A stretch of DNA of 64,000 bases, from positions 1,450,654-1,514,653 of the forward strand of contig KK106983.1 in NCBI GenBank assembly GCA_000611775.1. The letters run 5' to 3'. A model generated the notes under the pieces. That model was not told the DNA's origin. It saw only the letters and a list, made by a program, of their open reading frames with translations, and did not search any database. Position numbers and translations under genes: made by a program. Source of the stretch: Umbilicaria muhlenbergii. Its lineage: Eukaryota > Ascomycota > Lecanoromycetes > Umbilicariales > Umbilicariaceae. This document shows positions 36,081 to 46,525 of the stretch, one piece after another. How positions within the stretch are numbered: the first letter of the stretch is position 1; every line of letters starts with the position of its first letter.

Positions 36081-37856
36081 CTAAAATTCATGCTTTCGCT
36101 CACTTTCCTGCCTCAGAATTTCCTCCTCCATCTTTGCGAATACGTCGACAGCAAGCCCATACTGCTCGAAGACCCCTTTCTGGTATCCATCTGCAATTCT
36201 TCTCACGAACTGACCCTCATCCCATCTATTCCCAATTAACTCCTCAAAGGTCTGGCCCTCATCCCTCTCCACCGCCCAAACAGCTTTATAAGCCGCCCCT
36301 AAAGCGCAAGCATTCTCTCCAACATCCAGCTTATACACACCATCTGTCCCTCCAAGCACCTCCCCTGCAATTCGGGCAATGGCATCGTTTTGAGAGCCAC
36401 CGCCGACAAGGTAGACCCTGCGCGGCTGTGGGGGTAGATTCTCATCCGGCGATTCCACAAGATTACGGGAACGAAGCCGGAGGGAGAGTAGCTGACTTTC
36501 GACAATGGCGCGGGCATCGTCGTTTGGTCGCGACCAGCCGACCTCGGTCTGCGTCAGTGAACCGTTCGACGGATTGTAGTTGAAATGCCACTCCCCAGCG
36601 CGCACGTTCGGTACTATTTCTGGACGCGGAAAATATAAGCCTAGTTTCATGGCATCTGTCTTTCGACCTTGACCAAGCGGTGGGGAGGAAGAGCAGATCC
36701 TGTCGAAGTCCGCCCAGGATCTGGCAGAGGAATTGTGATTGACAGCGTCACGAACACGTTCACGTGCTAAGCCTCCGTTTTTGTAACACAGCATGAACAT
36801 GTACAGGCCTGCAGTAGTAGGATGGTTGAAGAAGTGGACGGCAGGATCAGGTTTGTAGCGAGAAGTGGACATGAGGAAGGTCGTTGAGGTACCGAGAGAC
36901 ACCATAGCATCCATGGAGCGCAAGGGAAGGGCAAGGATCGTGGCGGGGTTGTCGCCAGTAAAAGGGGCGACAGCACAGGAAGGGCTAAATTTGTATCGTC
37001 GTACGAAGTATGGCGCCACGGTGCCCAAAATACCACCGCCGTCCTCAGGGACTGAACCAAGCTTGCGTTTGAGATCAGTGGCGCCAGAAGGTCCAGCCGC
37101 GAGGGCTACGAGCTTCTCATTCCATGTGCCGGCTTTCACATCCCAGAGATTCATCCCGCAGACATCGGAAATATCACAGGGTGCAATCCAACCGAGGAAG
37201 ACTGATGCAAGAAAGGATGAGACGAGTGAGATACGTGAGGTCCTCTCGTATTCGGCGGGGTGTTTGCGTCGGAAACGTAGGATTTGAGGACCGGTGAAGC
37301 GCTGGGGCAAGCAGAGTTAGCTACCAGGGGTACGCCAAGTGCTCAGCCTTCTTACGTGATGTGCTTTACTGCCCGTGTTGAGAGCTAGCTCGTCCTCGCC
37401 GCCGAGATGTTTGTCAAAGGCTTCACATTCGGAACGCGTACTAAAATCCTGCCAGTTGGGACTGAACCTGTAGGAGAAGGCTTGGTCTAGTTGCTCTTCA
37501 AGCGGCCTGCTCGCATCTAGACAGCGTAACACACGTTCACCATCATCACTCCAGTACACACTTCCATGCTGCTGTCCCGCCCCACTGATTCCCTTGACTC
37601 GACCAAAGTCGAGGCCCTTGTCCTTCAACCGCTGCAACACCGTGTCGAGAGCCTGCAGCCACAAGGCCACGGGAGCGTAAACTTCATGCTCCTCCTCGTT
37701 TGTGATAACGCCGTTCTTGATTTTGAAGCCGACGGAGTCTGCGTCGAAATCGAACTTGGCTTCACACACGACTCGAAGCTCGGAAGTGACGGCAAGTGCT
37801 TTTAGCTGCTGAGTGGAGAGGTCCAATCCCAAGTAGATGGGGCCCGGCGCCTCCAT
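36081..37856 (-). CDS. D-xylulose kinase (xylulokinase, FGGY family)
   Basis: Phosphorylates D-xylulose to xylulose 5-phosphate with ATP, feeding pentoses into the pentose phosphate pathway. Two exons, 37856-37356 and 37301-36081, with a 54-bp GTAAGA-CAG intron, give 573 residues. FGGY features: the phosphate-binding start [13 protein letters not shown] at about residues 7-19, [12 protein letters not shown] at about 95-106, then [14 protein letters not shown], and [13 protein letters not shown] in the second ATPase lobe. The start at 37856 ([10 protein letters not shown]) places the first motif where family members have it; an upstream in-frame ATG at 38036 would add 60 residues unlike the family. 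It lies in tandem with the formaldehyde-detoxification gene. Family certain; substrate from the fungal orthologue pattern. Confidence 0.92.
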
Positions 37857-38683
37857 AGTTATTCCCGCGTCCGCGCCGGAGCAGCAGTGATGTATTGTTC
37901 GGCAGGAGCGAGTCACGGCATCAGATGGCGCGATCCAACACTCGGTCGAAAAGGGTGATTCAACTGCGCACAGTGCACAGTCAATGCACCACCGGCCGGT
38001 GGAAATTGTACTGTGGGCAAGACCTGAGTAAGTCAAGGGCCCTGACCAAGCCTAGCCTGGTTTGGGTGGCGTGGTAATGGCTGACACAGTGGTTGCACTG
38101 AAATCGACCTTCACCGCGGTGTCGCTGACCTTGAGGTAAGGTACTGGTACCCACGAAGCCCGCCGTGAAGAGTGAAGATGTTGATTTTTCCGACAAAACA
38201 TACGTCATGTATCATGGGTCGTGGTAGTGTTTCAGGTCGATTCAGCCACCCGCGCTATTTAGGCGCCGTGAAGGAAGGTATGCCGATGGTACGGTAGAAA
38301 GGCAAGAGAATCGGACACCAAGTCATGCATAGGGAAGAGAACTGGCAGACTTCAGCTGAGGGGCCCCTCAACCACCCAACAGTCAAGACAAAATGTCTAG
38401 GATCAGTTAACACAGTGATAGTAAAAGCTATGGATCTCTTTCACTTACCCTTCAAGGACTTAGATATATCATTTTTGCTGTTGTGATACCAGAAGGGGCC
38501 TCAGCTGAAGACTGCCACTTACAGCGGTACTAAGAAATTCGCAAAAGCTCGCTAGGAGATTTGCCTGGGGGGTTTTCTCTCTACGCATGACTTATGTCTG
38601 ATTCTCTTACATGTGTCGATGGAGGGCGATACCTTACCTTCACGATGGACTTACTGGCCAAAGGTAAGCCACTGTAGATCATC
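37857..38683. other. intergenic, xylulokinase upstream region
   Basis: About 830 bp between the xylulokinase start and the 3' end of the cation transporter gene. No supported frame, RNA or repeat. Confidence 0.5.
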
Positions 38684-40226
38684 TCACCTTCTCTTCTTCG
38701 CGTCGCCGTTACCATGCACGTGTTCATCGTCCTGCTCGTGCTCGTGCTCGTGCTCATGCTCGTGCATGTGCTTTTCGTCCTTTTCATCCTCTGGCTCCGG
38801 ACTGCTCCTTGGGCTCATGTCCGTCCTGATGAATTCGTCGGACAAGTCTGTTCGGACTTTCTCCCTGGGCACGAATCGGAGCTTGACCCGCCGTACTCCC
38901 CTGACCTGCCTGCCCACTCTTGCCCGAATTGCATCTTCAGCTTCGCTAGCTTGCTCCACCGTCCAATTGCCCGGTACAGCCAGCTCGATATCCATCAGAT
39001 AGTTCTGCCCTGCCTTGACACCTTGTATATCCCTGATCTCCATCTGATTTTCCTCATTGAAACTTGGGACCCCGCCAGCCGAATCCTGGGATATGGCTTT
39101 ACTGGTCGCTCGTCGGACCGAGCCCTTGATCTCTTCATCGACGCCCACATCCGCCAGTTCCAACAGCGCAGCGCCCGTGTTTCCCCAACCGGCCCTTACC
39201 ACCATCAACGATACGATAAGTCCTCCGACGGGGTCTAGCCATGTCGCTCCGTTCATAACATGCGATCCTCCAATCGCGACAAGGGCGACGATGCTTGTAA
39301 GGGAATCAATGCGGTGGTGTACAGCGTTCGACGCAAGGACAGACGACTTTCTTTCCTTGGCTATTTTCATGGCTGTTGTGAAGCACATCAGCACGGAAAA
39401 GCATATAGGGTAGCCAATCCTTACTGGCTCGATACAAATACTCCTTGACGACGATTGAGCCGGCTGCTAGCCATGCTGCATTAATGTTCGGCCCCAAATC
39501 CGATGTGCCGTGGCTATGAGAGTGACCGAAGATACCGCCGTGACCGTGTCCCGCCGCCGCTGCAGCGTCGATAAAGAATTGGTGATACAATACCTCGCAA
39601 GCATTCAACCCCATCAGTATTCCCCCAGCCAATAAAAGTCCGCTCACGCCCAGCGAGCCGAGGCTCTCAACCTTACCGTATCCGCTGGGGAATCGGGCTG
39701 TGGGAGGCTTGAGCGACCAGGACACCGTGGCCAAGGTCATAAAATCCGACACGAGATCTGTCAGAGCATGGAACGCATCGGCAACCAAAGCTTGAGAGTT
39801 GAAATAATATCCGCCGATGCCTTTCCCGACAGCCATACCGAGATTGACGTAGAGACCTATCCGTGTAATGCGTACGCCGGCGTCCTTTCGATTGCTGCTG
39901 GTCAGGTAAGCGTTGTCATGATGGTGAGAGTGCGAATGGCCAGCATGATGTCGGGTCTGCGTCGATGAAGTCATGACCGGAAGGGTGTTGCGGAGTCTGA
40001 GACCGCTGGCACGGGACAAGGATAGACTTCGAAGGGGGTCGATGGCAGGAATGGCAGAAGAGGAGTCGGATGTCTTTGTACGAAAGACCCGGCGGTGTGG
40101 TCGCGTGAGAAAATGAAGGCGATGGGGGTGGGCGTGCGATCGACAGGGGGAGCTTCGTTTGGCGGTGGGCTTACAGGCGGGCGGAAAACGCAGCTGAGCG
40201 CGCGTCAAGCTGTGTATTGACGGCAT
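38684..40226 (-). CDS. cation diffusion facilitator, mitochondrial MMT type
   Basis: A cation efflux (CDF) transporter, likely of the inner-mitochondrial-membrane MMT group linked to iron or other divalent metal export. Exons 40226-39425 and 39372-38684 (GTAAGG-CAG intron, 52 bp) give 496 residues. The first 50 residues are Arg/His/Ser-rich without acidic residues, a mitochondrial presequence. The metal sites HALTD (second transmembrane helix) and HHRID (fifth helix) are present. A His-rich cytoplasmic or matrix loop (GHGHGG...GHSHSHG) lies between helices, and the C-terminal CDF domain follows. The C-terminus ends in an alternating His-Glu tail, an extra metal-binding stretch. The start chosen gives the targeting sequence; a later ATG (about residue 85, MTSSTQTRHHAGHSHSHHH) is an alternative. 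Metal specificity cannot be read from sequence. Confidence 0.88.
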
Positions 40227-40812
40227 CCGAGGCGTTGGATCCGTGCAACGTCAGGGAGACTACCTTATGCGAACGGTGCATCAGGCACCGAGTCGGTGAT
40301 GGAGGCGGTAGTCCTGCTCTGAAGGTTTGAATGGTGGGAAGAGGACGAGCAAGTGGAGGGTGACTTGGGCTTGACCTTGGGCTTGACCTTGACCTTGAGG
40401 ATAGTCAGTGGTCAGTGGTCAGTGGTCAGTGGTCAGTGGTTGTGAGGAAGGTAATTCCGCTTTACGTTTTTACAACATTGAAACTTGCAACGAAATTAAT
40501 CGAGGCGTAATGCGTGAGCGGTCAATGCTTGTAGCCGAGCACCCATGCCCAAAGCCAAAGTCTAGCATTTCTCGGTTCATGTCGATGACGCTATCAATAC
40601 CGTCATGACAACTAGGACTGTGGTACGGAATACTCGTAGGGTAGGTATGATCGACTCGTATCTTACACCGCCACCTTACCTTCTGGGATTTAGTGACGGA
40701 GACACCCATACCGTGCCTGTTGAAAGGCAATCTCGGGAGTCTTGTGCCTCCACGTTGACCGTCAGGGCAGTTGCTGTACCATGCATCCTTCATGCAAAAC
40801 CCTTTCCCCCTC
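40227..40812. promoter_or_regulatory. divergent upstream region, CDF transporter / sirtuin
   Basis: About 590 bp between divergent starts. It contains five perfect tandem copies of the heptamer TCAGTGG (40405-40439) and, just before, repeated GCTTGACCTT units (about 40368-40395). No gene. Confidence 0.55.
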
Positions 40813-42091
40813 ATGCGAATACCCTACACGGGTCCTCTCCCACCTGCCATAATCATACCCCGCAGTGCGATTTCTTCAGCCGGTGCCATCGCCGCGCTTT
40901 CCAGCTTCCTCTCCGCGCCACCGTCACCACACCTCAAGTCTTCCTCTTTCCCCAAGGCCGACGGCCGCCAGACCGTGCTACTCACCGGGGCCGGCATCTC
41001 TGTGGCATCTGGTCTAGCTGATTACCGTGGAGCCCATGGAACTTATACCCTGAATAAGACCTACAGGCCGATCTACTACAATGAGTTCACAAGCAGCCAC
41101 GAGGCAAGAAAACGGTACTGGGCAAGGAGTTTCCTTGGATTTTACAACCTATATAAGGCCAAGCCTAACAGTGCCCACTGGGCTTTGAAGAGTCTGGGAG
41201 AGATGGGCATTATAAGGAGCGTGATCACACAAAGTATGCATGCGTCCTTTCCCCGTCCCTTTCTCTCCCTTCCTGGTGCCGCTAGGGTGATCTTCTAAAT
41301 AGACTCGAAAAGACGTTATCTTCCAGTCAGAATGAATAGCTGATTCACACCGTTTAGATGTTGACAGCTTTCACCTTAACGCCCATCCAGACTTACCATG
41401 CGTTGAACTGCATGGCTACTTACGCTCGCTTGTCTGCATTCACTGTCACAGCCATCTCGCGCGGGCCGACTTCCAGAAATCCTTAGCGGCTTTGAATCCG
41501 GCTTGGGACCGCTTTCTAGAAGACATGATTGCAGTCGGCGCCTTAGACACGGAAAACCCTGACGAACGCAGGAAGAAAGGGCTCAAGACCAACCCCGATG
41601 GAGACGTTGACCTTCCAGATGCGCCATACAGCACGTTTAGGTATCCAGCTTGTCCGACGTGTCTGGCGCATCCACCAAGCTTGGCGGACGGTACGAAAGC
41701 CAGGGTCGACATTGACAGGGACGGTGCCTGGTTACCAACCTCGACCGCTGGGGTTCTCAAACCGGCCGTGGTAATGTTTGGGGAATCGATCTCTGCAGCT
41801 GTCAAGACAGCTGCAGAAGACGCGATAGACAATGCAAGTCGGATACTGGTAATTGGAAGTAGCTTGGCGACTTACTCGGCATGGAGATTGGTGAAAAGGG
41901 CGAAGGAACGTAATATGCCCATTGGGATTTTGAATCTGGGAGGAGTTAGGGGCGAGGACAACTTCTTCACTGGCTTGCCAGGTGAGAATAATGGCGAGAG
42001 AGCTGTCAGATGCAGCGAAAGCGCGGACAAAATCCTCCCTGATCTGGTACGAAGATTACAACTCCAAGGATGGCAGGGCAGCCACGTTTGA
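40813..42091 (+). CDS. class II sirtuin (mitochondrial-type NAD-dependent deacylase)
   Basis: NAD-dependent protein deacylase or ADP-ribosyltransferase of the Sir2 family, closest in layout to SIRT4-type fungal mitochondrial members. Exon 1 40813-41233 and exon 2 41358-42091, joined across a 124-bp intron, give 384 residues. The join restores the TQNVDSFH signature. Other motifs are GAGISVASGLADYRG (NAD binding), VELHGYL with the catalytic His, and two CxxC pairs (CIHC; CPTC) for structural zinc. GSSLATYSAWRLV lies near the C-terminus. The family start MRIPYTGPLPP favours ATG 40813; ATG 40792 would add seven residues. It is transcribed away from the CDF gene. Family certain; activity and location inferred. 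Confidence 0.9.
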
Positions 42092-42553
42092 GCGATGACA
42101 CAAGGCCCTCGCGGGACGTCATGGCTGTCTAACTATATGGGACCTGTTACACTTGTGGCAGAGGTGTCCAATAGAACAAACTTGATGTTTGTGAGCAGCG
42201 TCATCATGAGCGGCATTTGAGAGTGACTTGAGTGCCCCGTCCAATGGCGAGGTCAAGTTCGCGACGATTGAGAATTTCCATCCGATTCGAATGTGCAAGT
42301 AGATATTACCTCAAGTAGTTCAGCAAGGGGATGAACGCTCTGTTGGTCGCGTACGAATGAAATTTGACATCAGTGGCGCTCTTACTGTTATGTTATACAT
42401 GCTCCCTTAATTTCTGCTCGGAGTATCATTTGCGGTAAAGCCAATTTAGAAGTAGGGCTGGCCCTGTACGCCTTGCGCCGACAGTATGCGCTTGGAACCA
42501 GAATAACAACACCAGGTGCGACGCTCCTGAGCCGATCAGCGGTGAAAGATGCC
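42092..42553. other. intergenic between convergent genes
   Basis: About 460 bp between the 3' ends of the sirtuin gene and RPB6. It should hold both polyadenylation regions; nothing else seen. Confidence 0.5.
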
Positions 42554-43488
42554 TCATAGAAGCTCTTCGCATGTCCAATCTTCATACCTGTCAAGAGGAA
42601 ATGATCAGCATTAACTTGAGAGATCATATCAATGTGGGAGCATAGAAATCCCAACGTACCACCCATCCGGGAGATACCTCCTTACAACCAGCGGAATCTT
42701 CTTCTCCCTCAATTCTTTGATCGCAATCTGGAGCGGGTCCGTTTCGCCTTCGAGGTCTACCAACACAGGTGCATTCATACTAACCTTGCGCGTCAGCTTA
42801 CCTACATTCTTTCTCGGCATTCTGACTTTCCCGGCCATCTCGTCTCATGTCCCTTGCCATAGCTCCCTTCAAATCTTCATGGCTCCCGGCCCTTGAAGAG
42901 CGATCTCCTAACACCCGTCCGGACAACCAAATGCCCTTGCATCAAAAGGACGTACCTAATTTGCAGTGCTCTTGTCCCAAGCACTCTCGCTCTCTCATAC
43001 TTGGTCATATAAGGCGTCGTGCTCCTCTGGGAATCCTCGATTTTCTTCTCGCGCAAACCCACCACAGCATTTTTCCTCGCACCAGCGCTCCCGCTTCCCC
43101 CACCGCTTCCTGCTGCTCCACCGTTCTGCGCGCTAGGGTCATTCACAGCCACTATTGTGCGTTCTCCATTTGCGCCATTGGTGGCAAGCTTTGAATCGGG
43201 ATCCTCGGTGCCATTTTCGCCGTTGACAGCAAGGCGATGGCTACCATCAGGGTTTTCAACATCGTCGGGATCTTGTGGTTCGAAGGGTTCGTCATCGTCG
43301 AAGGCCGGTTCGTCTGGCTCGTACGGTTCGTAGCTGTCGTCGGAAGCAATCGGTCAGCTCCTTCCTCGTAGGGCGATAGACTGTAGATGTGGTACATGGA
43401 TGGGGTCCGACGCGCAGAAAATGGAGGCAAGATCAGAGAGGGGAAGGTACCCGTCATCACCGCCGTCGTCACCTCCATAGTCGGACAT
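42554..43488 (-). CDS. RPO26: RNA polymerase I/II/III shared subunit RPB6 (Rpo26)
   Basis: The small omega-like subunit shared by the three nuclear RNA polymerases, needed for assembly and clamp stability. Four exons on the minus strand, 43488-43451, 43333-42956, 42779-42660 and 42587-42554, give 189 residues. The conserved core reads [18 protein letters not shown] (split by an intron in the last Ser codon) and [18 protein letters not shown], then [18 protein letters not shown] at the C-terminus. The final 34-bp exon is needed to restore that tail. The N-terminal half is acidic and low in complexity, then Gly/Ser-rich, as in fungal members. The start ([13 protein letters not shown]) is family-like. 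Its upstream region is shared with a TFIIIA-like gene. Confidence 0.95.
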
Positions 43489-43977
43489 CTTGTTGAATCT
43501 CAAGGCTTATAGCTTTCTGGAAAGCTCAAGTGCGTGGAGATTCAAGACAGGATGTGCAAATGTGCCCTTGGCAAAAGTTGAGAGTTGGACCTCGAGATTG
43601 TCTGACGCAGAATACAAGTCGCAAGGTCCAGGTACCGTATGAAGTGCGGAATCCGAGTGTGTACCTTACTCTACCTCCAGTAAAGAAAATGGCCGGCCTC
43701 GCCAACCCTTGCAACTTGCAAGCCTTTCTTTCAGCCTTTCAGCCTTTCCGCCCTTCAGCCCTGGCGCGCTTATTTCAATTTAGCTTTGCAGGTTTCCCGG
43801 ACATTTGCTCGACTAGCGTGCCAAGATTTCGCGTACATTGAAGAGGCCTGACAAGGCTGAAGGAGACTGTCACCACTCTTGTCCTTTTCGATCTCTGCTT
43901 AACCCGACCGCCAAGTCAGGAGCTGTACCTCTTGTACACACTCGGAACGCTCAAGCAGTTTGAGAGTTGTACCACTC
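43489..43977. promoter_or_regulatory. divergent upstream region, RPB6 / TFIIIA-like gene
   Basis: 489 bp between the two start codons. It contains a CTTTCAGCCTTTC run (about 43728-43760). No gene. Both neighbours act in RNA polymerase III transcription. Confidence 0.55.
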
Positions 43978-45894
43978 ATGATGGATAAAGCTAGTGCTCA
44001 CCAAGTGCCTTCGAGAGGCGTGAAGAGGCGAGCAGATCTCCCTTTGGAGCACCTTCCCTCTCCGCAGAAGAGAATCAAGAGTCGATGTCTTCAGGAGAGC
44101 ATTGAAGGTGTGTTGTCACCCTACCATCTCTACCCTCAGCGGTATGCTGTCTCCAACAATGGGTTAATAGTCTATGCAGAGCCCGACGCTTCAGCCTCTG
44201 CTTCCGCTGCCACCTCCGTCTCTGAATCCGACGGTGATGAGACCCTCCCCCTCTCGCCGACACCGCAAACCCCATTCTCCCCCAAATCAAAAGCCTCGCC
44301 ACGCTTTCCCTCAGATCGAAAAACCTTTCACTGCCCTTACGACGCTTGCAGTAAATCTTTCAACCGTCCCGCCCGCTTGAATGACCACCTCCGCTCTCAC
44401 ACCGACACCCGGCCCTTCACTTGCCCCCACACGCCTTGTGTGAAAGCCTTTCTCCGTGATACCCATCTGAATCATCACATCAAGTCGGCGCATTCTACTA
44501 TCCGCGACTACCTCTGTGATTGGAAGGGATGTGGAAAGAGATTCGTTACCGGCACGAGGTTGAGAAGACACAAGGCGGCTCACGAAGGGAGAGAAAAGTA
44601 CAAGTGTGTAGAGTGTGGACTGGACTTCCGTAAGCATGGAACCTTGCAAAAGCATATGACAATTGTGCACGAGGGGAAACAACCGTTCGTTTGCGATGTC
44701 GTCGTGGACGATGAGACCGGAGAGAAATGTGGGGTGGGCTATGAGACCTTGGGAAAGTTGAAGGCCCATGAGGGGAGAGTGCATGCAGAAAAGAGATTTT
44801 GGTGTACGATTTGCTCTTCCGAGGCTGAAGTACAAGGGGATTTAGTGCAAGCGGCCGGAGAGGGGATAAAAGGTGCTGAAGGAGGATTTGCCACATATGA
44901 GACCCTCCAAGCTCATGTGAAGCTTGTCCATCCTCCAACGTGTACCACCTGTGGCCTCCGCTGCGGTAGCTCCCGCGAACTCACCCGCCACGTCGAAGTC
45001 GTCCACGGCGGCCAGCCCGTCTTAAGCCGCAAAACGCACCTCTGCACATATCCTTCCTGCGGTCGAGGCTTCACGAGAAAGGGTAATCTTACGGTGCACA
45101 TGCGCACCGTCCACAGGAACGAGAAGCGTTTCGTTTGCGGTCAGGTGGAGCCAAGTAGCTTGTCAAAAAGGAAGATTGCGGAGTGGAATGGCGAAGATGC
45201 TTGTGGACGCGCGTTTCAAACGAAAGCGAATCTGGAGGAGCATGTGAGAACCGCACATTTGGGACTCCAACATGCAAGAAAGGGACGGGAGCAGCGCAGA
45301 GGTTGGGAGACTGGCGAAGAGCAGCAGCGGTTGATGCCACCAACCGATTCAAAACCCGCAGCATCAGTACTAACCCGTCTAACTGGCTCTGGCTACGCCG
45401 ACCAGAGTGGCAGGGATATATCATGCTTGCAAGCCGGGTGCGAGTACCGCTTCATAAGGGACCATGATCTGGAGGTTCATCTACGGACAAAGCACGGACT
45501 CGCAGACGTGGAGATCCAGGACCTGCTCCTCCAGCGCGACAGCGGCAGTTATCCCACCGACTTGGTCTGGTTCCGCAACTCTCTAGACTCTCAACCATCC
45601 CTCGAATTAGACCCCGAAGCAGAAGAAGTGCTAGATGGATCTCTTGGTATGGGAGTAGGCATGAGCATGGATTTTGATCTGGGCATTGACCACGAAATCG
45701 AAGCAGCGGTAGCGATGGCGGCTCCAGGGGCCGAGTTCTGGCTCGGTGATGGAAGAACTCATGCCGAGAAGGACGTGGCTGGTGGGCATGATTGGTGGAG
45801 GGACCAAGTCGAAATGCAGCAGTTGATCCGTGGCGATGACGAATTCGGTGTGTTAGGAGATGAAGCTATGATCGATCCTGCGCTGAGGGTTTAG
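43978..45894 (+). CDS. TFIIIA-like C2H2 zinc-finger protein (5S rRNA transcription factor)
   Basis: Probable TFIIIA, which binds the internal control region of 5S rRNA genes and recruits TFIIIC and TFIIIB. A single exon of 638 residues. About ten C2H2 fingers are readable. The first is FHCPYDACSKSFNRPARL, three more follow in close tandem, the fifth and sixth have enlarged Cys-Cys or linker spacing, the eighth is LCTYPSCGRGFTRKGNL, and the last is near residue 485. Long spacers interrupt the array after finger eight, as in fungal TFIIIA. The C-terminal 130 residues are acidic with Met/Gly runs. The N-terminus is basic (KRRADLP...PQKRIKSR). Start at the first true ATG (43978); the next codon is also Met. 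Neighbour RPB6 is divergent. Family strong; TFIIIA rather than another finger protein is inferred from finger number and spacing. Confidence 0.82.
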   Translation: MMDKASAHQVPSRGVKRRADLPLEHLPSPQKRIKSRCLQESIEGVLSPYHLYPQRYAVSNNGLIVYAEPDASASASAATSVSESDGDETLPLSPTPQTPFSPKSKASPRFPSDRKTFHCPYDACSKSFNRPARLNDHLRSHTDTRPFTCPHTPCVKAFLRDTHLNHHIKSAHSTIRDYLCDWKGCGKRFVTGTRLRRHKAAHEGREKYKCVECGLDFRKHGTLQKHMTIVHEGKQPFVCDVVVDDETGEKCGVGYETLGKLKAHEGRVHAEKRFWCTICSSEAEVQGDLVQAAGEGIKGAEGGFATYETLQAHVKLVHPPTCTTCGLRCGSSRELTRHVEVVHGGQPVLSRKTHLCTYPSCGRGFTRKGNLTVHMRTVHRNEKRFVCGQVEPSSLSKRKIAEWNGEDACGRAFQTKANLEEHVRTAHLGLQHARKGREQRRGWETGEEQQRLMPPTDSKPAASVLTRLTGSGYADQSGRDISCLQAGCEYRFIRDHDLEVHLRTKHGLADVEIQDLLLQRDSGSYPTDLVWFRNSLDSQPSLELDPEAEEVLDGSLGMGVGMSMDFDLGIDHEIEAAVAMAAPGAEFWLGDGRTHAEKDVAGGHDWWRDQVEMQQLIRGDDEFGVLGDEAMIDPALRV

Positions 45895-46525
45895 GTTAGG
45901 GATTTCCGAGTTTGCTGTGGTGGAGTGGAGACTAAGCGCAGTATACATGTACCCAAGCTTTCTAGAGCCTTTGCATCGCTTTTCAAAACCCTTCTATTCT
46001 TGAACAGCATATTGCTTTGAAGGCCTTGCAGAGATGTGAATCAAAGCGTAGATTTCATATCGCAAACACCATCTCGTGATTGTTTATGGATATCTAGTAG
46101 AGCATTGCAGCTCCGCCCTGTCAAAACGCTACAGCCCCTAATCCAGAAGCCCCGTTCAAGTTATCCTCGTGCTATAGACACGAATGACCATGCAACACAT
46201 TGGCATCATCAGCCTCCCAACTCTAACCCTCACTCCCAAGTTTCACGCTTCCTAGCCAGCCTGTCCCTAATTATAGCACCACCACCATTATGGCCAACGT
46301 GAAATTCCCAACAATCTTAAAGTGACTATTATTTCTCTCAGACCATGTTCCACAGCGTAATGTCAGAAAGTATGTGTCATCACGTTGCTCCTCATCTCCC
46401 CCCACACTGGATGGCGCCTGTATTCAAACAGCGCCGTACTTCGTGGAAGATGCTAGCATTTGGCTCAACACTCCATCGCCGCCTTCCGCTGCCCGTTCCG
46501 ACACTTGCCCCTAATCCAGCTAGCA
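45895..46525. other. intergenic between convergent genes
   Basis: About 630 bp between the 3' ends of the TFIIIA-like gene and the next gene. No supported frame or RNA gene. Confidence 0.5.

Noticed and set aside
37857-38036. Xylulokinase start at ATG 38036
   Set aside because: It would add 60 residues rich in Cys and Ser before the phosphate-binding start, unlike the family.
39057-39413. Long frames antisense to the CDF transporter, and similar ones over the xylulokinase, TFIIIA-like and Dcr2-type genes
   Set aside because: Shadows of real coding sequence with biased third positions.
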